From contig JADJXH010000004.1 of the NCBI GenBank assembly GCA_016715895.1, forward strand, positions 62,001 to 126,000: DNA of 64,000 bases, read 5' to 3'. The translations under genes and the position numbers were made by a program. Numbering within the stretch: the first letter of the stretch is position 1; each line of letters begins with the position of its first letter. The notes under the pieces were generated by a model, which searched no databases, was not told the origin of the DNA, and was given only the letters and a program-made list of their open reading frames with translations. The stretch comes from Flavobacteriales bacterium (GTDB taxonomy: Bacteria; Bacteroidota; Bacteroidia; Flavobacteriales_F; PHOS-HE28). Shown piece by piece: positions 54,957 through 63,251 of this stretch.

Positions 54957-54964
54957 CTTCTTTC
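54957..54964. repeat. 8-bp target-site duplication, left (CTTCTTTC)
   Basis: CTTCTTTC directly before the IS; an identical copy follows the IS at 56351-56358. Confidence 0.75.
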
Positions 54965-54988
54965 GGGTCTGTTAGATAAAGTGTGTCA
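54965..54988. repeat. IS terminal inverted repeat, left
   Basis: 24 bp containing TAAAGTGTGTCA; pairs with 56327-56350. Confidence 0.8.
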
Positions 54989-54994
54989 TCATCG

Positions 54995-56296
54995 TTATTG
55001 CTGATGATGTTGATGTTGTTGGGTTTTGAACGAGGGGGTCCGGGGGAGACTCAGAACCTGTTGATCGGTGTTGATCGCCTGTGGATCGAAGCGTGGGCCG
55101 AAGAGCAGGCGTAGCTCGGCGGCTATCTCCCTCCAAGCGAAGATGGGCTTGGCGGCCATTTTCTCCACGATGCGCTGCTGGGCCAGATAGAGCAGCTTGA
55201 GCAGGGCCATGTCGTTGTCGAAGACGCGCTTGGTCTTGGTGTACTTGCGCAGCTGAGCGTGGAAGCCCTCGATGGGATTGGTGGTGTAGATGAGCCGCCG
55301 GATGCGCTCGCTGTAGCGGTACTGGCTGGCCAGCAGCGGCCAGTTGGTGTGCCAGGAGCTCACCGCCTGCGGGTAGCGTTCCCCCCATTTGTCGCTGAAG
55401 ACCTCCAGGGCATGCAGCGCTTGCTGCTCACCAGGGGCCCGGTAGATGGCCCGCATGTCCTTGACCACCTCCTTGTAGTGCTTGTAGCTGACGTACTTCA
55501 GGGTATTGCGCACCTGGTGCACGATGCAGAGCTGGATATCGCTCTGTGGGTACACCAAGGAGATCGCGTCGGAGAAGCCGCTCAGGTTGTCGATGCATGC
55601 GATCAGCATGTCCTCCACGCCGCGTTGGCGCAGGTCGCCCAGCACGCCCAGCCAGAACTTGGCCCCTTCGCTCTGCCCCACGTACAGGCCCAGCAGGTCC
55701 TTGTGGCCATCGGGGCCAACGCCCAAGGCGGTGTATACGGCCTTGTTCACCACGCGCCCTTCCTGCTTCACCTTGAAGTGGATGGCATCGAGCCACACGA
55801 TCGCGTAGCGCGCCTCCAAGGGCCGCTGCCGCCAGGTCTGTACATCGGCGATCACCTGGTCGGTCACCGCGCTGATCGTGGCCTCGCTCACCTCGATGCC
55901 GTACAGGTCCCGCACATGGTCGCTTATGTCGCGCTGGCTCATCCCAAGCCCGTAGAGCTTGATGATCTTCATGTCCAGCTCGGCGTTCAGCACGCGCTCG
56001 CGCTTGGGCAGCAGCACCGGGTCGAAGGTTCCCTCACGGTCGCGCGGCGTGGCGATCTCCACCTCTCCGTGGGCGGTCTTCACCCGCTTGCGCCCATGTC
56101 CGTTGCGCCGGTTACCTCCAGGCGGCTCCTCGGCCAGGTGAGCGCTCAGCTCGCCCCGTAGCGAGGCCTCCATCAGTCGCTTCACCAGCGGGGTCAGCAC
56201 CCCATCGCTGCCGCTCAAGGGCTTGCCCAGTAGCAATTGCTTCATGGCCTCCTTCTCGAAGGCTTCGTAATCGAACTTGTCCGTCTTGTCCTCCAT
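54995..56296 (-). CDS. IS256-family (Mutator-type) transposase
   Basis: 433 residues. The DDE-type catalytic core is visible: the first Asp in VWLDAIHFK near 166-174, the second in ACIDNLSGF, and the Glu in TNPIEGFHAQLRKYTKTKR near 355-373. The N-terminal region LKRLMEASLRGELSAHL-like and PRDREGTFDP are family signatures. The C-terminus is Gln/His-rich. The frame is intact, so it is probably active. A second copy would be needed to judge mobility. Confidence 0.92.
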   Translation of the reverse strand: MEDKTDKFDYEAFEKEAMKQLLLGKPLSGSDGVLTPLVKRLMEASLRGELSAHLAEEPPGGNRRNGHGRKRVKTAHGEVEIATPRDREGTFDPVLLPKRERVLNAELDMKIIKLYGLGMSQRDISDHVRDLYGIEVSEATISAVTDQVIADVQTWRQRPLEARYAIVWLDAIHFKVKQEGRVVNKAVYTALGVGPDGHKDLLGLYVGQSEGAKFWLGVLGDLRQRGVEDMLIACIDNLSGFSDAISLVYPQSDIQLCIVHQVRNTLKYVSYKHYKEVVKDMRAIYRAPGEQQALHALEVFSDKWGERYPQAVSSWHTNWPLLASQYRYSERIRRLIYTTNPIEGFHAQLRKYTKTKRVFDNDMALLKLLYLAQQRIVEKMAAKPIFAWREIAAELRLLFGPRFDPQAINTDQQVLSLPRTPSFKTQQHQHHQQ

Positions 56297-56326
56297 GGGT
56301 CAGGTGTTGAAGTTCGCAATCCGGCC

Positions 56327-56350
56327 TGACACACTTTACTGAACAGTCTC
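56327..56350. repeat. IS terminal inverted repeat, right
   Basis: 24 bp containing TGACACACTTTA, the inverse of the left end. Confidence 0.8.
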
Positions 56351-56358
56351 CTTCTTTC
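56351..56358. repeat. 8-bp target-site duplication, right (CTTCTTTC)
   Basis: Identical to 54957-54964. Confidence 0.75.
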
Positions 56359-56399
56359 AGCTTTCAGCTTTCCGCTTTCCGCTTTCCGCTTTTCCTCCC

Positions 56400-57881
56400 T
56401 CACTCCACCACCACCTTCCCCCCGCTCAGCCACCGCGTCGCATCCAACAGATGCACATGGTAGAGCCCGGAGGGCAAAGAGGAAACTGGAAAGCTGAACG
56501 CTGAAACACCGTCCGGTAGCGCATGCTCCTGCACCAGCCGCCCAGCCGCATCCGTCAGCGCCAGGCGAAGCGGACCGCGCAATGCAAAGCCTGCTGGAAG
56601 GTCGATCGCCACGTGCAGCTGCCCCTGCGCATGAACAGGGTTCGGCCACAGCCGCAGCGCATCCCGCAGGTCCGTCACCTGCTCCTGCACCCCGTCGAAC
56701 ACCTGGCAGCCCGGCACCAGGCACCCGAAACTGTCCACCTTCACCAGCCACGCGTCCTGGCTCACCAGCGCGCTGTCAAAGGCCGTTCCTGCCAGGATGA
56801 AGCCCCCGTCCAGCGTGCGGCGCACATCGTAGGTGTAGTTGGGCAGGTCCGTGGTCTGGTAGTAGCGCTTCCACAACAGGGTGCCCGTGCTGTCCAACCG
56901 CGATAGCATACCCACCTGCACGCCGTTCAAGGTCTGCCCGCCGCTCACCACCAGGTCGCCGTTGTCCATCTCAATGGGCTTGGCGAAATAGACGCCGAAC
57001 CAGGGCGGGTCCGGGTCCGGCGCGGACCACACCTCATCGCCATTGGCCTCCAGCAGGTACATCACGGGGCGAATGTTAGATCCGCTGCTCACCCGTTCGC
57101 CGCCTGCCAGGGCGATCCGCCCGTTGCGCAGCACGGTGGCGAAGCCGATGTTGTCGCTCCACGGGCTGCCGTAGCTGCGCTGCCATTGCAACTGCCCCAT
57201 GGCGTTCGTCTTCATCACGTGCAGGTCGTACTGCCCGCCGCTCTGCACCTTGTAGCCCGCGAGGATATAGCCACCATCCGCCGTGGTGTCGATGCTGTAA
57301 CAGGATTCCGCACGCTGCGCATCCCCCAATCGCCGGGTCCAGAGGGTATCCCCAGCTCCATCAAAACGGGCCAGCAGGAACTGATGGGAGGTCTGCACCG
57401 AAAGGCCCGCTGCGCAGCTACCACCGTCCCCGGTGAGGCATAGGTCATAGAATGCATCAAAACCGGTCCAGCCGACTCGGGTGGTCCAAAGCGTGTCACC
57501 CTCTTGATCCATTCTGCTCAACATCCCATCTTCTTCGTTGGCACCGCCAGTATCCAGGATCCAAGCCGCAAGCCAATCCCCCCCGTCCATGTTCGCCATC
57601 GCCGCGCCTGTGCCCAACCAAGCCGAAGGAAAGCTCAATTGGCGAGTCCACGCAGTATCACCATTGGCCTCGACCTGTTGCATGCGTACGTGCCCTGCAC
57701 CAGCAGTATTCCAAACCATGAATGTTCTGTACGTGGTATCCGGATAGACCAACAAACTTCCACATACATCCGGGCTACCAACTTCGCTCCCATCGTACGT
57801 GCGCATCCACCGCTGGGTCTGTGCCCACGTGGTGGCCCCCAAGGCCAAGGCCAGCACCGTCGTTAGGGTCCGGTATTTCAT
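56400..57881 (-). CDS. T9SS-exported propeller-like protein, copy A (altered C-terminus)
   Basis: 493 residues with a signal peptide (MKYRTLTTVLALALGATTWAQ). Repeats of the type DTTADGGYILAGYK and RTLDGGFILAGTAFDS suggest a beta-propeller. The last 90 or so residues are a T9SS type A sorting domain (RLWPNPVHAQGQLHVAI to GLYHVHLLDATRWL). The C-terminal 300 residues are almost identical to copies B and C; the N-terminal 190 are very different. The end is VVVE instead of VVVSPP: about 30 bp present in the other copies, from ccccgtcttcgcgcaag on, are missing here. The start overlaps the stop of the remnant at 57878. Confidence 0.8.
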   Translation of the reverse strand: MKYRTLTTVLALALGATTWAQTQRWMRTYDGSEVGSPDVCGSLLVYPDTTYRTFMVWNTAGAGHVRMQQVEANGDTAWTRQLSFPSAWLGTGAAMANMDGGDWLAAWILDTGGANEEDGMLSRMDQEGDTLWTTRVGWTGFDAFYDLCLTGDGGSCAAGLSVQTSHQFLLARFDGAGDTLWTRRLGDAQRAESCYSIDTTADGGYILAGYKVQSGGQYDLHVMKTNAMGQLQWQRSYGSPWSDNIGFATVLRNGRIALAGGERVSSGSNIRPVMYLLEANGDEVWSAPDPDPPWFGVYFAKPIEMDNGDLVVSGGQTLNGVQVGMLSRLDSTGTLLWKRYYQTTDLPNYTYDVRRTLDGGFILAGTAFDSALVSQDAWLVKVDSFGCLVPGCQVFDGVQEQVTDLRDALRLWPNPVHAQGQLHVAIDLPAGFALRGPLRLALTDAAGRLVQEHALPDGVSAFSFPVSSLPSGLYHVHLLDATRWLSGGKVVVE

Positions 57882-58027
57882 CGGGGTAGGATCACCACGC
57901 GGTGCTGTTCACGGCGGCCGTCGCTCAGCACCAGATCGGCGATGTAGGCACCGCTAGCCAAGGTACGCGTGCCGGTGTTCCCGTCCGCTCCAGGGAGACT
58001 GCCGCGGCGCCCCACCCACCGGCCCAT
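57878..58027 (-). pseudogene. C-terminal remnant of a T9SS-exported protein fused to repeat DNA
   Basis: An open frame of 49 residues. Residues 1-12 (MGRWVGRRGSLP) come from a B-type palindromic repeat; the rest (NTGTRTLASGAYIADLVL ... VVILPR) looks like the last strands of a type A sorting domain. The stop overlaps the ATG of copy A as ATGA, as the small partner genes do before copies B and C. It is probably the end of an upstream partner gene whose body was lost at the repeat. It is unlikely to be functional, as no signal peptide remains. Confidence 0.65.
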
Positions 58028-58043
58028 CGCAGCGCCTCGCAGG
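57993..58043. repeat. B-type arm of the palindromic repeat at the remnant junction
   Basis: GGGAGACTGCCGCGGCGCC to CGCAGCGCCTCGCAGGG, the point where the 57878 remnant meets repeat DNA. Minus-strand reading gives ...RGAAMGR, as at 63.1 kb. Confidence 0.65.
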
Positions 58044-58390
58044 GTCGGTGCGGAGGTGCCCTGCGTCCTCTGCCCCTCTGCGTGAGTTCGTGTCCACCGC
58101 TGCCGTCAGGTCGCCTCAGCCTCTTGACTCAGAGGACTCCCGACTCAGAAGACTCCCGACTCCCTCCGCACCCTTTTCTACAACGTCATCGCGAAGCGGG
58201 CTCTACCGCTGAAGCGATCTCCCCATCCCAGCGGTCATCACGCGCTCCGGTCCGGCGGTCGGAGGCTGGAGGCTGGCAGCCGGAAGCTGGAGGCCAAGTC
58301 CACCGCCGCCGTCAGGTCTTCTCTGCTTTCAGCTTTCAACTTTCAGCTTTCCGCTTTGCCTCCCTCACTCCACCCCGTCTTCGCGCAAGC
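58028..58390. other. Intergenic repeat mosaic upstream of the 57878 remnant
   Basis: No gene is seen. In order: the rest of a B arm, the CTCTGCGTGAGTTCGTGTCC block, two 16-bp direct repeats (GACTCAGARGACTCCC, 58126-58157), an A arm at 58184-58224, a GGTCGGAGGCTGGAGG block near 58256, and CTTTCAG-type repeats near 58325. Confidence 0.65.
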
Positions 58391-59878
58391 CTACGGCGGA
58401 GACACCACCACCTTCCCCCCGCTCAGCCACCGCGTCGCATCCAGCAGATGCACATGGTAGAGCCCTGCTGGCAAAGAGGAAACTGGAACGCTGAAAGATG
58501 AAACACCGTCCGGTACCGCATGTTCCTGCACCAGCCGCCCGGCCGCATCCGTCAGCGCCAGGCGCAGCGGACCGCGCAATGCAAAGCCTGCTGGAAGGTC
58601 GATCGCCACGTGCAGTTGCCCCTGCGCCTCAACAGGGTTGGGCCACAGCCGCAGCGGATCCCGCAGGTCCGTCACCTGCTCCTGCACCCCGTCGAACACC
58701 TGACAGCCCGGCACCAGGCACCCGAAGCTGTCCACCTTCACCAACCACGCGTCTTGGCTCACCAGCGCGCTGTCAAAGGCCGTTCCTGCCAGGATGAAGC
58801 CCCCGTCCAGCGTGCGGCGCACATCGTAGGTGTAGTTGGGCAGGTCCGTGGTCTGGTAGTAGCGCTTCCACAACAGGGTGCCCGTGCTGTCCAACCGGGA
58901 CAACATCCCCACATGCACACCGTCGATCGTGGTCTGTCCACCGCTCACCACCAGGTCGCCGTTGTCCATCTCAATGGGCTTGGCGAAATAGACGCCGAAC
59001 CAGGGCGGGTCTGGGTCCGGCGCGGACCACACCTCATCGCCATTGGCCTCCAGCAGGTACATCACGGGGCGAATGTTAGATCCGCTGCTCACCCGTTCGC
59101 CGCCTGCCAGGGCGATCCGCCCGTTGCGCAGCACGGTGGCGAAGCCGATGTTGTCGCTCCACGGGCTGCCGTAGCTGCGCTGCCACTGCAGCTGCCCGTT
59201 GGCGTTCGTCTTCATCACGTGCAGGTCGTACTGCCCGCCGCTCTGCACCTTGTAGCCAGCGAGGATGAAGCCACCATCTGCCGTGGTGTCGATGCTGTAG
59301 GCATTCTCCCCATGTTGGCTGCTTCCTAATCTCTTTGTCCAAAGGGTGTCGCCGAATGCGCTTAGGCGCACAATGAAGAATTGGTTCTCACCATCGCTGT
59401 GCAATCCTGCAAGCGCGGCACCACCATCACTGGTCAATGTCATCGCATTATACCCTTGTGATCCGGTCTGTTCAAGCCGAATGCTCCACAGGCTGTCGCC
59501 GCTTTCCGTAAAGGCCTGCACGAGTGCATCAGGGTCCTGGTTTCCACCAGGGGTAAGCCCCCCCGCCCACAACCACGTCCCATCCGCTCGCACACCAACA
59601 CATCTGGACAGTCCGCAGTGCAAGGTGCCTGCGCTATGGCTAGTCGGTTTCCACCACAACAGTTCGCCGCTCGTGTCTAGCCCACATGCAACGGCTACAC
59701 CTGTGCCGCCGATGTTGTACCGCACGATCGTCCGGTAGGTGCTGTCCGATGCCTGATCCACTCCGCCGATCAGGTCCGGACCACCTGCCCCGTTCAGCAG
59801 CCGCATCCAGTGTTCATCTTGGCCCAGCACCATCATGGTGAGCAGCTGTAGTAGCGGGAACAGCACATACCGGCTCAT
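58391..59878 (-). CDS. T9SS-exported propeller-like protein, copy B
   Basis: 495 residues with a signal peptide (MSRYVLFPLLQLLTMMVLGQ). Repeats near DTTADGGFILAGYKV and RTLDGGFILAGTAF indicate a beta-propeller, and a type A sorting domain closes the protein (ends GGKVVVSPP). Its first 100 residues resemble copy C (GGPDLIGGV, then CGLSRCVG), the region 120-195 is distinct, and from YSIDTTADGG to the end it is nearly identical to copies A and C. The ATG overlaps the stop of the 202-residue partner. The ligand is unknown. Confidence 0.82.
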   Translation of the reverse strand: MSRYVLFPLLQLLTMMVLGQDEHWMRLLNGAGGPDLIGGVDQASDSTYRTIVRYNIGGTGVAVACGLDTSGELLWWKPTSHSAGTLHCGLSRCVGVRADGTWLWAGGLTPGGNQDPDALVQAFTESGDSLWSIRLEQTGSQGYNAMTLTSDGGAALAGLHSDGENQFFIVRLSAFGDTLWTKRLGSSQHGENAYSIDTTADGGFILAGYKVQSGGQYDLHVMKTNANGQLQWQRSYGSPWSDNIGFATVLRNGRIALAGGERVSSGSNIRPVMYLLEANGDEVWSAPDPDPPWFGVYFAKPIEMDNGDLVVSGGQTTIDGVHVGMLSRLDSTGTLLWKRYYQTTDLPNYTYDVRRTLDGGFILAGTAFDSALVSQDAWLVKVDSFGCLVPGCQVFDGVQEQVTDLRDPLRLWPNPVEAQGQLHVAIDLPAGFALRGPLRLALTDAAGRLVQEHAVPDGVSSFSVPVSSLPAGLYHVHLLDATRWLSGGKVVVSPP

Positions 59879-60483
59879 GGTGCGGTCAGGATCAAGCGGA
59901 GTTGCTCAACCTGTCCATCCGCTTGTTCAACCACAAGCAAATAGAGTCCCGGTTGTGCCGGTCCCGGGTCATAGTGCCCTTTGTCATGCTTCAGCCGTAG
60001 CTCGCGGCCTTCGGTGCTGTACATCCGGATGGACCGTATGACTGTTCCGTCTTCGTGCATCACGCCGAACGTCCCAGTGGTCGGATTCGGGTACGCTGCG
60101 AGCGCTGTCCCAGCCCAAGGCTGTTGTACTGCTTCCATGCTCCTTATCCCCGGCAGATCGTCATTCAACTTCCAGGGACAGCGCATATAGGGCTCCCGCG
60201 TCACCTGGCGCAACAGCGCCTTGGGGGCCATCGCACCGTAGGGATCGGCTTCGATCAGCTCCCGTAGCCAGGTCACGTAGGCCGGGTCCTCCTGGCTCAG
60301 ACCTGCCAGCACGCTCAACCGCAGTTGGTACAATTGGGTGGTCAGGCTGGGGTCGCTTCCTTCTTCGGCTAGGAAAAGCCGAACGACCGGGGCCGTCGCA
60401 CATGCTTCACACCCCGTCACCGGGGTCGTCAACAACGCCAGGTGCCATATCAAGTGTGTGGTCACAAGCATCGGATGCAGCAT
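59875..60483 (-). CDS. T9SS-exported small partner protein, intact copy
   Basis: 202 residues with an N-terminal hydrophobic signal (HLIWHLALLTTPVTGCEAC). A helical region (SLTTQLYQLRLSVLAGL, then YVTWLRELIEADPYGA) lies between about 40 and 110, and a type A sorting domain follows (AYPNPTTGTFGVM to GLYLLVVEQADGQ). The stop overlaps the ATG of copy B, indicating coupled translation. A weak TACCTTGG element lies a few bases upstream. The function is unknown. The version at 62543 is a truncated relative. Confidence 0.78.
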   Translation of the reverse strand: MLHPMLVTTHLIWHLALLTTPVTGCEACATAPVVRLFLAEEGSDPSLTTQLYQLRLSVLAGLSQEDPAYVTWLRELIEADPYGAMAPKALLRQVTREPYMRCPWKLNDDLPGIRSMEAVQQPWAGTALAAYPNPTTGTFGVMHEDGTVIRSIRMYSTEGRELRLKHDKGHYDPGPAQPGLYLLVVEQADGQVEQLRLILTAP

Positions 60484-60567
60484 GGCACTTCCAAGGTAGG
60501 TCGTTCGGTCGGGTCCTGCGCATCACCTCGCTATTGAAGGCAGGGTAGCGATCTCCCCTTCCCACAC

Positions 60568-60686
60568 CGTCATCGCGAGGCGGGCATTTGCCGCCGAAGC
60601 GATCTCCCCGGTTGTGAGCCAGCCCCTCTTAAGGGAGACTGCCGCGGCGCTCCACGCACCAGCTCGCGCAGCGCCTCGCAGTGACG
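60568..60686. repeat. Palindromic intergenic repeat, A + B arms
   Basis: An A arm at 60568-60609 and a B arm at 60632-60686, the best match to the element at 54323-54442. Confidence 0.75.
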
Positions 60687-60764
60687 ATGCGGAGGTGCTC
60701 TGCGTCCTCTGCCCCTCTGCGTGAGTGCTTGTCCACCGCCGCCGTCAGGTCGCCACAGCTTCCT

Positions 60765-60828
60765 GACTCAGAAGACTCCCGACTCAGAGGACTCCCGACT
60801 CAGAAGACTCCCGACTCAGAAGACTCCC
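60765..60828 (+). repeat. Four tandem 16-bp repeats (GACTCAGARGACTCCC)
   Basis: Copies begin at 60765, 60781, 60797 and 60813; only the second has G at the variable base. Two copies of the same unit occur at 58126-58157, so the copy number differs between loci. Confidence 0.85.
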
Positions 60829-61061
60829 GACTCCCTCCGCATCCTTGTCATCAACGTAATCGCGAAGCGGGCTCTGCCGCTGAAGCGATCTCCCCTTCCC
60901 AGCCGTCATCACGCGGTCCGGTCCAGCGGTCGGAGGCTGGAGGCTGGTGGCCGGAAGCTGGAGGCCGAGTCCACGGCTGCCGTCAGGTCTTCTCTGCTTT
61001 CAGCTTTCAACTTTCAGCTTTCCGCTTTGCCTCCCTCACTCCACCCCGTCTTCGCGCAAGC

Positions 61062-62546
61062 CTACGGCGGAGACACCACCACCTTCCCCCCGCTCAGCCA
61101 CCGCGTCGCATCCAACAGATGCACATGGTAGAGCCCGGAGGGCAAAGAGGAAACTGGAAAGCTGAACGCTGAAACACCGTCCGGTAGCGCATGCTCCTGC
61201 ACCAGCCGCCCAGCCGCATCCGTCAGCGCCAGGCGAAGCGGACCGCGCAATGCAAAGCCTGCTGGAAGGTCGATCGCCACGTGCAGCTGCCCCTGCGCAT
61301 GAACAGGGTTCGGCCACAGCCGCAGCGCATCCCGCAGGTCCGTCACCTGCTCCTGCACCCCGTCGAACACCTGGCAGCCCGGCACCAGGCACCCGAAACT
61401 GTCCACCTTCACCAGCCACGCGTCCTGGCTCACCAGCGCGCTGTCAAAGGCCGTTCCTGCCATGATGAAGCCCCCGTCCAGCGTGCGGCGCACATCGTAG
61501 GTGTAGTTCGGCAGGTCCGTGGTCTGGTAGTAGCGCTTCCACAACAGGGTGCCCGTGCTGTCCAACCGGGACAACATCCCTACCTGCACCCCGTTCAAGG
61601 TCTGCGCTCCGCTCACCACCAGGTCGCCGTTGTCCATTTCAATGGGCTTGGCAAAGTACACGCCGAACTCCGGTGGGTCCGGGTCCGGCGCGGACCACAC
61701 TTCATCGCCATTGGCCTCCAGCAGGTACAGCACGGGGCGTTTGTTGGTCCCGCTGCTTGCGCGCTCGCCGCCAGCCAGGGCGATCCGTCCATTCCGTAGC
61801 ACGGTGGCGAATCCGGTATTGTCGCTCCACGGGCTGCCGTAGCTGCGCTGCCACAGCAACTGCCCGTTGGCGTTCGTCTTCATCACGTGCAGGTCGTACT
61901 GCCCGCCGCTCTGCACCTTGTAGCCCGCGAGGATGAAGCCACCATCTGCCGTGGTGTCGATGCTGTAGGCTACTTCGGATAGTTGCGGATTTCCCAAGGT
62001 TCTGGTCCAGAGCGTGTCGCCGTTACCAGCGAAGCGCATCAGATAGAATTGGTTCGATCCCGGGTCTGAATAACCTGCTATCGCAAACCCACCATCAGGT
62101 AGGAGAACCATACCATTGGGACCATCATAGACAGAAGTTTCGATCTGCCTGGACCAAAGACTGTCACCCTCGGCGCTGAAGCTGGTCACCAACAGGTCGG
62201 ACCCGGCGGTTCCGGTCGGGAACAGCACGCCTACCCACAACCACGTCCCATCAGCTCTGATCCCAACGCACCGGGAGAGTCCACATTGAAGTGTACCGGA
62301 TCCGTAGGTCGTCGGTTGTGTCCATAGCAGCTCACCATTTGTGTCAAGCCCGCAGGCCACTGCATGTCCCGTACTGCCTGTGTTGTACCGCACAATGGTG
62401 CGGTATGTACTGTCCGGGTATTGTGCAACACCTCCGATCAGGTCCGGTCCGCCTGCCCCGTTCAGCAGCCGCATCCAGCGATCATCTTGGCCCAACACTA
62501 TCAGTGTGAGCAGCTGTAGTAGCGGGAGCAGCACATACCGGCTCAT
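61062..62546 (-). CDS. T9SS-exported propeller-like protein, copy C
   Basis: 494 residues with a signal peptide (MSRYVLLPLLQLLTLIVLGQ). The N-terminal 100 residues resemble copy B; residues 110-195 are distinct (LFPTGTAGSDLLVTSF onward). From YSIDTTADGGF to the end it is nearly identical to copies A and B. A type A sorting domain ends GGKVVVSPP. The start overlaps the stop of the truncated partner at 62543. Confidence 0.82.
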   Translation of the reverse strand: MSRYVLLPLLQLLTLIVLGQDDRWMRLLNGAGGPDLIGGVAQYPDSTYRTIVRYNTGSTGHAVACGLDTNGELLWTQPTTYGSGTLQCGLSRCVGIRADGTWLWVGVLFPTGTAGSDLLVTSFSAEGDSLWSRQIETSVYDGPNGMVLLPDGGFAIAGYSDPGSNQFYLMRFAGNGDTLWTRTLGNPQLSEVAYSIDTTADGGFILAGYKVQSGGQYDLHVMKTNANGQLLWQRSYGSPWSDNTGFATVLRNGRIALAGGERASSGTNKRPVLYLLEANGDEVWSAPDPDPPEFGVYFAKPIEMDNGDLVVSGAQTLNGVQVGMLSRLDSTGTLLWKRYYQTTDLPNYTYDVRRTLDGGFIMAGTAFDSALVSQDAWLVKVDSFGCLVPGCQVFDGVQEQVTDLRDALRLWPNPVHAQGQLHVAIDLPAGFALRGPLRLALTDAAGRLVQEHALPDGVSAFSFPVSSLPSGLYHVHLLDATRWLSGGKVVVSPP

Positions 62547-63094
62547 GGTGCGGTCAGGATCAAGCGGAGTTGCTCAAAATGTCCATCCGCTTGTTCAACC
62601 ACAAGCAAATAGAGTCCTGGTTGTGCCGGTCCTGGGTCATAGTGCCCTTTGTTATGGTTCAGGCGTAGCTCGCGGCCTTCGGTGCTGTACATCCGGATGG
62701 ACCGGATAACTGTTCCGTCTTCGTGCATCACGCCGAACGTCCCAGCGGTCGGATTCGGATACAATGTGAGCGCAGTCCTAGCCCCAGGCTGTTGTACCGC
62801 TTCCATGCTCCTTATGCCTGGCAGGTCATCGTTCAGCTTCCACGGGCAACGCATGTAGGGCTCACGCGTCACATGGCGCAGCAGCGCCTTGGGGGCCATG
62901 GCACCATAGGGGTCGGCTTCGATCAGCTCCCGCAACCAGGTCACATAGGCGGGGTCCTCCTGGTTCAACCCAGCCATCACGCTCAAGCGCAATTGGTACA
63001 ATTGGGTGGTCAGGCTGGGGTTACCGCCTTCCTCGGCCAGTAGCAACTGGATCACCGAGTCCGCAGCCGCCAGGTCGCCCACGCACCGGCCCAT
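62543..63094 (-). pseudogene. Small partner protein, N-terminus replaced by repeat DNA
   Basis: From VIQLLLAEEGGNPSLTTQLY on, it is closely related to the 202-residue partner at 59875. Its signal peptide and first 33 or so residues are absent; in their place are residues read from B-type repeat DNA (AAMGRCVGDLAA). The ATG at 63094 lies in the repeat. The open frame extends to 63190 through more repeat sequence. Without a signal peptide it should not reach T9SS, so I call it a 5'-truncated pseudogene. The ATGA overlap with copy C is retained. Confidence 0.65.
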
Positions 63095-63114
63095 CGCAGC
63101 GCCTCGCAGTGACG
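63076..63114. repeat. Partial B arm of the palindromic repeat at the truncated partner
   Basis: CGCACCGGCCCATCGCAGCG followed by CCTCGCAGTGACG, with the same continuation (GAGAACTGGAATTGCTCAGC) as at 54442. It marks the junction at which the partner gene is cut. Confidence 0.6.
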
Positions 63115-63251
63115 AGAACTGGAATTGCTCAGCGTCCTCTGCCCCTCTGCGTGAGTTCGTGTCCACCGCTGCCGTCAGGTCGCCACCCATCTTCCTTACT
63201 GGCTCTTCCTTCTTGTTCCTTCTTCCTTCCTGGTCCCGTCTTCGCGCAAGG

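Larger units (their letters stand above)
54249..54964. other. Intergenic repeat mosaic between tyrS and the IS
   Basis: No gene is seen. It holds three A-type arms (CGTCATCGCGAG ... GCGATCTCCCC), two B-type arms (GGGAGACTGCC ... CTCGCAGTGACG), a shared block (CTCTGCGTGAGTTCGTGTCC near 54474), Lys/Ser-like TTCCTTCTTCCTTCCTG tracts, CTTTCAG short repeats near 54806, and two GGTCGGAGGCTGGAGG-type blocks near 54736 and 54894. All of these recur downstream at 58.0-58.4, 60.5-61.0 and 63.1-63.25 kb. Confidence 0.7.
54965..56350 (-). mobile_element. IS256-family insertion sequence, 1386 bp
   Basis: A single transposase gene between terminal inverted repeats of 24 bp (54965-54988 and 56327-56350, 19 of 24 matching, sharing CTGTT and TAAAGTGTGTCA). 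An 8-bp direct repeat CTTCTTTC flanks the element. It has inserted into the CTTTCAG-type intergenic repeats, so no gene is broken. The intact transposase and target duplication suggest that the insertion is fairly recent. Confidence 0.9.
60484..61061. other. Intergenic repeat mosaic between copy B and copy C cassettes
   Basis: No gene is seen. It holds a GCGATCTCCCC fragment, an A+B palindrome, the CTCTGCGTGAGTGCTTGTCC block, four 16-bp repeats, an A arm at 60855-60895, a GGTCGGAGGCTGGAGG block and CTTTCAG-type repeats. Confidence 0.65.

Noticed and set aside
54249..54964. Small genes in the intergenic repeat mosaic (for example 54437-54979)
   Set aside because: The frames consist of repeated blocks seen at three other places in different contexts; Ser/Arg/Pro-rich, no start signals.
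60765..60828. CRISPR array
   Set aside because: The 16-bp repeats are directly adjacent with no spacers, and there are no cas genes.
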